Below, piece after piece: positions 15,567 to 22,713 of a stretch of 64,000 nt of DNA (positions are counted from its first letter, which is position 1; every line of letters begins with the position of its first letter). Under the pieces are notes generated by a model that did not search any database, was not told where the DNA came from, and was given only the letters and a program-made list of their open reading frames with translations. The DNA comes from UBA2882 sp964619485. Lineage in GTDB: Bacteria; Bacillota; Clostridia; Lachnospirales; Lachnospiraceae. Where the stretch lies: positions 11,960-75,959 of the forward strand of contig CAZUCI010000003.1 in assembly GCA_964619485.1 (NCBI GenBank). Direction: 5' to 3'. The translations under genes were made by a program, and so were the position numbers.

Positions 15567-17290
15567 TGCTTATGGAGAAAAAAAGAGGTTTGAAACTGCG
15601 GGCATGGTTTAAAAACCGAAAGCTTCGCTATAAATTCCTGTTTGTATATGGTCTGGCCGGTTTTGTCCCGATTATTGCAATTTTGATTGCCACCTATGTT
15701 CAGCTGCGTGGTATCTTGTGGGAAAAGGAAATAGAAAACCTGGATTCCTATGTGTATCAGGCAGAAAATGCTATGGACAGCGAACTGGAAATTTATAACA
15801 ATCTGTCAAATTATATTTCCTTTAACCAGTCCATTGCCCAGGTAATCAGTTCCAGAAATTCCTCAAATTATCAGATTTATGACCAAATGGTTACAGTTAT
15901 TGATCCACTGCTTTCTTCTATCATGTATTTTCATTCGGATGTTAACGCGGTGACGATTTATGCGGATGGAGATCTGGTAAAGCATGGGTCGACGGTAGCA
16001 CCCCTGTCTGAAATTGAAAGGGAACCCTGGTTTGACGAGGTGCTTTCAGACAATGAAATTCACTGGTATGTAGATGAAAAGGCCGGGATTGCCTATTCCG
16101 TCTGCAAGATGGCAATGTTAGATCAGTATCATGTAAAGGGTGTGCTGTATCTGAGCATTGATTATGACAGTGTGTTTCGTCCCTTTAGAGAAAGTCTGAA
16201 CAATAACTATGGGGTGTTTATTACCAATCAGGAAGGAATCTGTGTCTATCAAAATTCAGTATTTAGCGGACCAAACGCCAATGACAAGCTGACCTACAGT
16301 GAATATTTGGAATGCAGAGAGCTTGAGGATTGTGGATATCAGTTTGTGGAGGGGAGCTCCAAGACCACAGACTGGAACATTGTTGTCTACAAGCCTGACA
16401 GGCTGATTATTTCATCCATGCAGCCAATTGAAGTGATTATTGTGATTGCTTTTGCAGTTTCTCTGATTGTATGTGTGCTCTGTATTCGAATTGTTTCAGA
16501 ATTTCTTACAAAGCGTATTGCAAGATTGCAGACCAATATGCGTGCGGTTGAAAAGGGTAATCTGAGTATTGAAATGAAGGCGGACAGTACCGATGAAATT
16601 GGTGAATTGATAGAGGGCTTTAATAACATGGTACGTAAGCTGGATCAGTCCATCAATGAGGTATATCGCAGTAAGATCAAGGAAAAAGAATATGAAATGC
16701 GCGCACTTCAGGCACAGATTAATCCGCACTTTTTGTATAATTCTCTTTCCATTATAAATTGGAAAGCTATCGAGGCGGGAGAAGAGGATATCAGCAAAAT
16801 CACATTGTCCCTGTCCACTTTTTATCGTACCTCTTTAAATAAGGGAAAGAACGTGATGCCGATTTCTGATGAGGTGGACAATATGAGATCCTATCTGAAC
16901 ATTCAGTTGATCATGCATGATAACAGCTTTGACTCTGAGATCGATATTGATCCGGGCATTATGAAATATATGACCTTAAATCTGGTGCTCCAGCCGTTGA
17001 TTGAAAATGCCATTAATCATGGCATTGACGTAATGCCGGAGGGAAGAGGTAAAATTACCATTTTAGGACGTCAGGATGAAAAGGAAGTCTATTTAAGCGT
17101 ACTTGACAATGGAGTCGGCATGACAGAGGAGCAGAGCCAGCGCATTATTTCCGAGGATTCCAAAGGCTACGGGGTCCGCAATGTCAATGAACGTATCAAG
17201 CTTTTCTATGGGGAACAATATGCACTTATCATTGAGAGTACTCCTGGAAAGGGAACCAGCGTTACCATTCATTTTCCGAAGAATCTGTAG
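15566..17290 (+). CDS. YesM-type sensor histidine kinase
   Basis: The 574-residue protein has TM1 (~20-42), an extracellular Cache-like sensor (~45-290), TM2 (~292-315), a HAMP linker, and the His_kinase domain with ALQAQINPHFLYNSLSIINW, where the phosphorylated His lies in NPHFLYN. The ATPase domain has LQPLIENAINHG and LDNGVGM. Its start overlaps the regulator stop (TAATG), so the two are translationally coupled. Families of this type sense extracellular carbohydrates or binding-protein complexes and phosphorylate a YesN partner. Confidence 0.93.
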   Translation: MLMEKKRGLKLRAWFKNRKLRYKFLFVYGLAGFVPIIAILIATYVQLRGILWEKEIENLDSYVYQAENAMDSELEIYNNLSNYISFNQSIAQVISSRNSSNYQIYDQMVTVIDPLLSSIMYFHSDVNAVTIYADGDLVKHGSTVAPLSEIEREPWFDEVLSDNEIHWYVDEKAGIAYSVCKMAMLDQYHVKGVLYLSIDYDSVFRPFRESLNNNYGVFITNQEGICVYQNSVFSGPNANDKLTYSEYLECRELEDCGYQFVEGSSKTTDWNIVVYKPDRLIISSMQPIEVIIVIAFAVSLIVCVLCIRIVSEFLTKRIARLQTNMRAVEKGNLSIEMKADSTDEIGELIEGFNNMVRKLDQSINEVYRSKIKEKEYEMRALQAQINPHFLYNSLSIINWKAIEAGEEDISKITLSLSTFYRTSLNKGKNVMPISDEVDNMRSYLNIQLIMHDNSFDSEIDIDPGIMKYMTLNLVLQPLIENAINHGIDVMPEGRGKITILGRQDEKEVYLSVLDNGVGMTEEQSQRIISEDSKGYGVRNVNERIKLFYGEQYALIIESTPGKGTSVTIHFPKNL

Positions 17291-17307
17291 TATGAGGGGG
17301 ATTAAAA

Positions 17308-17387
17308 GTCAGTTTCAATGAAAGTGAGTTTCAATGAAAGTTTGTTCCAATGAAAGTGAGTCCCAATGAAAATCAGTTCCAAAGAAA
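17308..17387 (+). repeat. 16-bp tandem repeat, five copies
   Basis: Exactly spaced units at 17308, 17324, 17340, 17356 and 17372 follow GTSAGTTYCAATGAAA. They start 17 bp after the kinase stop codon. There is no spacer between units, so it is not a CRISPR array. Confidence 0.85.
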
Positions 17388-17467
17388 GTTGGGAACAAGA
17401 GTTACGGGCAAATAAGTGAGGCTGTAAGCTTCGCAGCCTGCTTAAGTTATTGGGAATGTTTTAAGGT

Positions 17468-17502
17468 TTTCGATATAGCAAAAGATTTTTGCTATATCGA
17501 AA
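17468..17502 (+). repeat. Perfect 16-bp inverted repeat with CGATATAG core
   Basis: TTTCGATATAGCAAAA (17468-17483) is repeated in inverse at 17487-17502 with a 3-bp loop. The core CGATATA/TATATCG recurs as partial copies near 17551, 17574, 17602 and 17682 across the next 200 bp. The region is A+T-rich and has no gene. Confidence 0.8.
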
Positions 17503-17713
17503 GACTTCTTGCTACATAACCTCATTTGACGTTTACATAATGTCTTTCTTTCGATATGCAAAAACTAAAACTCTATATCGAAGCTTTTTTCGTGATTTTC
17601 CTCGATATAGGAAAAGTGGTTACGTATATTGAAAATTAGTTTACATAATTTAGTTATGTTAACCATTTTGCCTGATTTTTTTCGATATAGAAATTCTTGA
17701 TGTCTATATTGAA

Positions 17714-17813
17714 AACTACATGAAAATAACTACATGAAAATAACTACATGAAAATAACTATATGAAAATAACTATATGAGAAATGACTTCATGAGGAATA
17801 ACTACATAAAAAT
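17714..17813 (+). repeat. 14-bp tandem repeat, seven imperfect copies
   Basis: AACTACATGAAAAT is repeated at 17714, 17728, 17742, 17756 and, more diverged, at 17770, 17784 and 17800. There is no gene in this stretch. Confidence 0.8.
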
Positions 17814-18058
17814 TGAAAAGGCTTCCCGTCCAACCGCTGTTATCACTTCTCCTCCCAGGAAAATCCCAATTAATCAATTCACTTCCTGTCAAATTTCAAC
17901 TAATTAATTTTTCCATCCACAATTTAATCTATCTTTTTAAGTTGAATGCCCATTACTTAACCATTTTCTGCAATTAGCAAGCACAAAATATGTGTTATGT
18001 AAACCCGTTGGACGTAGAGCGTTTCAATTCTGTTCCTACAGAAAAAAATAAGAGAAAT

Positions 18059-18098
18059 ATTGGACACCAGGGACATGAAATGTCTCCTGGCGTCCAAT
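18059..18098 (+). repeat. Long hairpin with GGAC/GTCC arms
   Basis: ATTGGAC-CCAGG-ACAT (18059-18076) pairs with ATGT-CCTGG-GTCCAAT (18080-18098), with single mismatches only. No T-tract follows, so it is not a clear terminator. A related TTGGACGT sequence occurs at 18009. Confidence 0.7.
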
Positions 18099-18150
18099 AA
18101 CGATGAACAAATCATCAAATTTCAATTATGTAAACTACTTATGTCAACTA

Positions 18151-18192
18151 TTTTGGACGTACAACAGACATTTGCAATCCTGACGTCCAAAA
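18151..18192 (+). repeat. Inverted repeat TTTTGGACGT
   Basis: A perfect 10-bp arm at 18151-18160 and 18183-18192 with a 22-base loop, preceded by TTATGTAAAC (18127-18136). The same decamer stands near hairpins at 17994 and 59134. Confidence 0.65.
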
Positions 18193-18368
18193 CAGATTTA
18201 TCTTAGTCCTTGGCATGGAGTACAATTTAATCTTTTCAAACATTTTCAAGCCTCTTTATGTATATTTATGCCTCTTTTATGTATTTCTATATATCTATAT
18301 ATACCTTTAATATACCTTGCAACCTCTTTGAACTGCTAAAAGAGGAAAAACATAAACATGCTGCGAAG

Positions 18369-18489
18369 CTTACATCTTTTCATGAGGGTGCTTATGTCAC
18401 CACCGGTACTTATGCGCGGTTTTGTCGCGCATTACGTACCGCTGTGAGTGACATGCAGCGAGAGCGTGCCCTCATGGAAACGGTGTAAG
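18369..18489 (+). ncRNA. 121-nt structured element, copy 1
   Basis: This folds into four nested helices plus a small hairpin: P1 (1-6 with 116-121), P2 CATGAGGG/CCCTCATG, P3 ATGTCAC/GTGACAT, P4 CGGTAC/GTACCG, P5 TGCGCG/CGCGCA, and P6 capped by a GAGA (GNRA) tetraloop. A second copy at 63770-63890 on the other strand aligns without gaps at 100 of 121 positions. Eighteen of the 21 differences make nine compensated base pairs in P1, P2, P3 and P5; the other three are unpaired. Unpaired joins are fully conserved. It lies about 310 bases before the malE start. No known RNA family is recognised. A chance short frame runs through it (18258-18488). Confidence 0.75.
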
Positions 18490-18520
18490 CCTCCCCTCGT
18501 GGAAACGGTGTAAGCCTCCC
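18471..18520 (+). repeat. 25-bp tandem duplication of the element's 3' arm
   Basis: 18471-18495 and 18496-18520 are identical except for one base (CTCATGG/CTCGTGG). They repeat the 3' strands of P2 and P1, so a second, alternative partner exists for the 5' strand of P1. Confidence 0.8.
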
Positions 18521-18570
18521 CACTTGTCATATTTACCAACCCCCAGATTAGAATCCTTCAATACAGCGAA

Positions 18571-18638
18571 ACAATTAACTTCAAAAGACAATTAACTTCA
18601 AAAGACAATTAACTTCAAAAAACAATTAACTTCAAAAA
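18571..18638 (+). repeat. 17-bp tandem repeat, four copies
   Basis: Units ACAATTAACTTCAAAAR start at 18571, 18588, 18605 and 18622. They lie just upstream of the malE promoter and might influence DNA curvature. Confidence 0.85.
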
Positions 18639-18728
18639 ACATATCATTTTTATATCAAGAAATATCACATCATAAAAAATCAACATGTTTCAAAAATAAT
18701 TGATATATACGAATTTCATTTGTTTTTC

Positions 18729-18787
18729 TATAATGTGTTCATAGGGTAAAGGTACTACAAAGTAACCAAAAAACTTTATGAGTGAAG
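18729..18787 (+). promoter_or_regulatory. malE promoter -10 and shared leader motif B
   Basis: TATAAT (18729-18734) has no good -35 at 17 bp, which suits an activator-dependent promoter. GGGTAAAGGTAC (18744-18755) begins where the transcript should start, then CTTTATGAGTGAAG (18774-18787). The same pair occurs at 9964-10005 near malQ with a 2-bp shorter spacing. In this copy GGTAC/GTAACC can form a hairpin inside the TAAAG/CTTTA stem. Confidence 0.55.
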
Positions 18788-18798
18788 GAGACAAAACT

Positions 18799-20127
18799 AT
18801 GAAATTCAAAAAAGCTATGGCACTTGTTTTAGCAGGTGCAATGTGTATGTCAACACTGACAGCATGTGGAAGCCAGGCAGCAGAGACTGCTGAACCTGAG
18901 GCTACAGAAGAGACAACAGAAGCAACAGAGGAAACAGCAGAAGCAACAGAAGAGACAGAAGAAGCTGCTCCAGCTGAAGAGGAAGCAATTACAACAACAT
19001 TAACAGTTTGGGGACCTGCAGAGGATCAGTCAGCTGATTACGGCGAATGGTTACAGACAGAATGTGAAGCATTTAATGCTGAGCATCCAAACTGGGATAT
19101 CACATTTGAATATGGTACATGTAGTGAAGGTGATGCAGCAAAAACTGTAACACAGGATCCAGATGCATCTGCAGACGTTTACATGTTCGCAAATGATCAG
19201 GTACAGACATTAATCGATGCCGGCGCACTTGCAGAGCTTGGTGGAAGCACAGCAGATTATGTTAAATCAACAAACTCAGAAGCAATTGTAAATTCCGTAA
19301 CAGTAGACGGCGGAATCTACGGTGTTCCTTTTACAACAAACACATGGTATATGTTCTATGATAAGAGCGTATTCACAGAAGATGATATCAAGAGCTTAGA
19401 CACAATGTTAGAAAAAGGAAAGGTTTCCTTCCCATTAACAAACTCCTGGTATATCGCATCCTTCTATGTAGCTAACGGATGTACCTTCTTCGGTGATGGA
19501 ACAGACAACGAAGCAGGCATTGACTGTGGTGGACAGAAAGGTGTAGACGTAACAAATTACTTAGTAGACTTAGTTGCAAATCCTAACTTCATCAATGATG
19601 ATAATGAATCCGGTTTAGCTGGTTTCGCTGATGGATCTGTATCTGCAGTATTTACAGGTTCCTGGGGATATGCAGCAGCTAAAGATGCAGTAGGTGACAA
19701 TCTTGGAATCGCCTGCTTACCAACAGCAAACATTGGCGGAGCTGACAAACAGTTATTATCCTTTGCAGGATCTAAAGCAATCGGTGTAAATCCTACATGT
19801 GAATATCCACAGGTAGCAGTAGCACTTGCACTGTATCTTGGAAATAAAGATTCTCAGTTATCTCACTACACAGCAAGAAATATCGTTCCTTGTAACACAG
19901 AGCTGTTAGCAGAAGATACAATCCAGCAGGATGAGTTAGTAGTAGCTCAGAATGATACATTTGATAACACATCCATTCTTCAGCCATTCGTAGCTAAGAT
20001 GGGTAACTACTGGACACCAGCTGAAAACTTTGGTAAATCCTTAGTAAACGGCGAAGTTACACACGACAACGCAGAGGAAATGACAGAAAACTTCAATACA
20101 TCTTTAAATACTGATGTTGCAGAGTAA
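18799..20127 (+). CDS. malE: Maltose/maltodextrin ABC transporter substrate-binding lipoprotein
   Basis: The 442-residue protein starts at ATG 18799 with GAAGGAG; an upstream in-frame ATG at 18778 is inside the leader motif. A lipoprotein signal peptide ends in LTAC, so Cys anchors it outside the membrane. A very acidic Glu/Thr/Ala linker (~30-60) separates the anchor from a family-1 solute-binding fold with TLTVWGP and GSWGYAAAKD. It is followed by permease genes malF and malG; maltodextrin specificity is inferred from the malQ-glgP neighbourhood. No ATPase gene is adjacent, so an MsmX-type shared ATPase is expected. Confidence 0.88.
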   Translation: MKFKKAMALVLAGAMCMSTLTACGSQAAETAEPEATEETTEATEETAEATEETEEAAPAEEEAITTTLTVWGPAEDQSADYGEWLQTECEAFNAEHPNWDITFEYGTCSEGDAAKTVTQDPDASADVYMFANDQVQTLIDAGALAELGGSTADYVKSTNSEAIVNSVTVDGGIYGVPFTTNTWYMFYDKSVFTEDDIKSLDTMLEKGKVSFPLTNSWYIASFYVANGCTFFGDGTDNEAGIDCGGQKGVDVTNYLVDLVANPNFINDDNESGLAGFADGSVSAVFTGSWGYAAAKDAVGDNLGIACLPTANIGGADKQLLSFAGSKAIGVNPTCEYPQVAVALALYLGNKDSQLSHYTARNIVPCNTELLAEDTIQQDELVVAQNDTFDNTSILQPFVAKMGNYWTPAENFGKSLVNGEVTHDNAEEMTENFNTSLNTDVAE

Positions 20128-20145
20128 TAGAAAATAAGTGTGAAG

Positions 20146-20182
20146 GTGCTCCGGGCCGTTTGAAACGGTGCTGGAGCACTTT
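20146..20182 (+). terminator. Intercistronic hairpin between malE and malF
   Basis: GTGCTCC/GGAGCAC encloses CCGTTT/AAACGG, then TTTATG. The weak T-run suggests partial termination or 3' protection that keeps binding protein in excess over permease. Confidence 0.65.
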
Positions 20183-20293
20183 ATGAATAAAGAGATATGT
20201 TTGCTAAGGCAAACAGCAGTATATTTTTCCAATCTAATTCAAGCTTAACAAAATAAGATAGTTCTATTACAACGAAACGGAGGTGTTTAAGCA

Positions 20294-21673
20294 ATGAAAT
20301 TGAAACAGAAAACAAAAGGCAAAAAAGAATTTTCCGACACCTATTCCATTGGTAAAGCACTGAAAAACGGAGATGTTTTTACAAGGTTATCTTTTCTGAT
20401 TATGGGTCTTGGCTGTCTGGTGAGAAAACAGTTTGTTAAGGGAGTGGTATTTCTTGCAGCTGAGATAGCATTTATCCTGTATATGGTAAGAAACGGTGTT
20501 AATAATGTGGAGAGGTTCATTGCATTAGGCGGACAGGCACAGGAAAAAGTATGGAATGAAGCAAAAGGGGTATTTGAATACACCAAGGGTGACAGTTCCC
20601 TGTTAATGCTTTTATATGGTGTCTGTACAATAGCCCTGATTGTACTGTTTGTCATTATCTGGATTTTAAATGTACATAGTACTTATAAAGCACAGTGCCT
20701 GAAACAGGAGGGAAAGAATGTTCCTGGATTAAAGGAGGATTTTGTTTCTCTGTTTGATAAGAATCTTCATTGCTTATTATTGCCACTGCCGACAATTGGT
20801 ATTGTTGTATTTACGATCCTTCCCCTGATTTTCATGATTTGTATGGCATTTACAAATTACAGTAAATTAGATTCCCATAACCTGATTTTTAACTGGGTTG
20901 GATTAAAGAACTTTGTCAAAATTTTGAACTTTAAGGATTCCGTTGGTGGAACCTTCTGGTCTGTTTTGGGATGGACGCTTGTATGGGCAGTAGCAGCAAC
21001 CTTCAGTAACTATATTTTAGGTATGCTTTTAGCAATTGTAATTAACCGTAAAGGAACAAGAAAAAAGGGAATGTGGCGTGTTATCTTTTTAATGTCCGCA
21101 GCAATTCCTCAGTTCGTTTCCTTACTGTTGATGAGAACAATCTTCAGTCAGAATGGTATTATCAATACCCTGCTGATTCAGAATGGAACAATCAACAATG
21201 CAATTCCATTCTGGACAAATGCAACACTTGCAAGAGTTATGGTTATTCTGATTAATATCTGGATTGGTATTCCTTTTACCATGGTTCAGGTAACCGGTAT
21301 TTTACAGAATATTCCGTCGGATCTGTATGAGGCGGCCAAGGTTGATGGCGCAGGCCCTGTAACAACCTTCTTTAAGATTACATTACCGTATATGCTATTT
21401 GTAACAGCCCCATATCTGATTACAACCTTTGCATCAAACATCAATAACTTTAATGTTATTTACCTTCTTTCCAATGGTGCACCTACGCCGGTTGGAAGAA
21501 CAGCTGGAAAGACAGACCTGTTAGTAACCTGGCTGTATAAGTTAACAGTAGATAACCAGTATTACAATTTAGGCGCAGTCATCGGTATTATGTCCTTCGT
21601 GGTACTTGCGACAGTATCCCTGATCACATATCACAATACAACGTCATATAAGGATGAGGAGGGATTCCAGTAA
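20294..21673 (+). CDS. malF: Maltodextrin ABC transporter permease, MalF type
   Basis: The 459-residue integral membrane protein has an N-terminal extension with two hydrophobic segments (~35-60 and ~100-125), then the six-helix permease core. The cytoplasmic coupling motif is EAAKVDGAGPVTTFFKITLP. AGTNYSK-like and TWLYKL segments match MalF relatives. GGAGGTG precedes the ATG at 20294. It overlaps malG by one base, typical of a heterodimeric channel pair. Confidence 0.92.
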   Translation: MKLKQKTKGKKEFSDTYSIGKALKNGDVFTRLSFLIMGLGCLVRKQFVKGVVFLAAEIAFILYMVRNGVNNVERFIALGGQAQEKVWNEAKGVFEYTKGDSSLLMLLYGVCTIALIVLFVIIWILNVHSTYKAQCLKQEGKNVPGLKEDFVSLFDKNLHCLLLPLPTIGIVVFTILPLIFMICMAFTNYSKLDSHNLIFNWVGLKNFVKILNFKDSVGGTFWSVLGWTLVWAVAATFSNYILGMLLAIVINRKGTRKKGMWRVIFLMSAAIPQFVSLLLMRTIFSQNGIINTLLIQNGTINNAIPFWTNATLARVMVILINIWIGIPFTMVQVTGILQNIPSDLYEAAKVDGAGPVTTFFKITLPYMLFVTAPYLITTFASNINNFNVIYLLSNGAPTPVGRTAGKTDLLVTWLYKLTVDNQYYNLGAVIGIMSFVVLATVSLITYHNTTSYKDEEGFQ

Positions 21674-22560
21674 TGAAAAAAAATGCAAATGAGTATATGG
21701 CTTTAAAACCGCATAAGGAAAGATGGACCGGCGGTGATATCGTTACACACATTTTTTTGACAATTCTGTCTGTTATCTGGCTGCTCCCGGTTGCATGGGT
21801 GGTATTAATCAGCTTTAAGGCAGAAAAGGGACAGTATATTTCAACGATTATTCCAAAGGGATTCACAATCAACAATTATGTGAAGCTGTTTACAGATACC
21901 GGAATTTTGAATTTCCCTAAAATGTTTGTGAATACATTGATTATCTCCGTATTTACATGTTTGATTTCCACATTCTTTGTACTTTGCGTTTCCTACTGTA
22001 TGTCCAGGATGCGTTTTAAACTGAGAAAGGCATACATGAATATTGCATTGATTCTGGGAATGTTCCCCGGATTCATGGCTATGATTGCCGTTTACTATAT
22101 TTTAAAGGCAATCGGTCTTTCGGAAGGCTCCATGATCCGCGTGGCATTAATCCTTGTATATTCTGCAGGCTCAGGACTTACCTTCTATGTTGCGAAAGGA
22201 TTCTTTGATACCATTCCAAAGGCTCTGGAGGAGGCAGCTTTCCTGGATGGGGCCAACAGATGGCAGACATTTACGCGCATCATCATTCCGCTCAGTAAGC
22301 CAATTATTGTATATACGGTTATTCAGTCCTTTATGGCTCCATGGCTGGACTTCGTATTTGCAAAGGTTATCTGCAGAGCCAATACAGACTACTATACGGT
22401 CTCCCTTGGTTTGTGGAATATGCTTGAAAAAGAGTATGCATACCAGTGGTTTAACTGCTTTACAGCAGGTGCGGTCGTAGTTTCTGTTCCAATGGCCATT
22501 TTATTTATGGCGATGCAGAGATTCTACCATCAGACAATGTCTGGATCTGTTAAGGGTTAG
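21673..22560 (+). CDS. malG: Maltodextrin ABC transporter permease, MalG type
   Basis: The 295-residue protein has six TM helices and the coupling motif EEAAFLDGANRWQTFTRIIIP. It ends with the MalG-like tail AMQRFYHQTMSGSVKG. It starts within the stop codon of malF (TAATG). With MalF it forms the membrane pore; energy must come from an ATPase encoded elsewhere. Confidence 0.93.
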   Translation: MKKNANEYMALKPHKERWTGGDIVTHIFLTILSVIWLLPVAWVVLISFKAEKGQYISTIIPKGFTINNYVKLFTDTGILNFPKMFVNTLIISVFTCLISTFFVLCVSYCMSRMRFKLRKAYMNIALILGMFPGFMAMIAVYYILKAIGLSEGSMIRVALILVYSAGSGLTFYVAKGFFDTIPKALEEAAFLDGANRWQTFTRIIIPLSKPIIVYTVIQSFMAPWLDFVFAKVICRANTDYYTVSLGLWNMLEKEYAYQWFNCFTAGAVVVSVPMAILFMAMQRFYHQTMSGSVKG

Positions 22561-22713
22561 TATTTCCTTAACAGGCTGGAAATGTTATAATTGAATAAGA
22601 TTGGAAAAGGATAAGGGGTGTATCCTCTGTCTCACCTCCGAATATGAAAGAAAAATTCAGAAAGGTAAAAGTGGGAGAGAGGAACATCCTCTTTTTGATA
22701 GAAAGGTTATAAT

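Noticed and set aside
17308..17387. Possible CRISPR array from regular 16-bp repeats
   Set aside because: Units abut with no unique spacers, are too short, and no cas gene is near. The same holds for the 14-bp and 17-bp arrays.
18258..18488. 76-codon plus-strand frame before malE
   Set aside because: It runs through the structured element, has no ribosome binding site, and its second half is the same sequence whose changes keep base pairs, not codons.
18778..18798. Upstream ATG as malE start
   Set aside because: It is part of the shared leader motif; ATG 18799 has GAAGGAG and begins a normal lipoprotein signal peptide.
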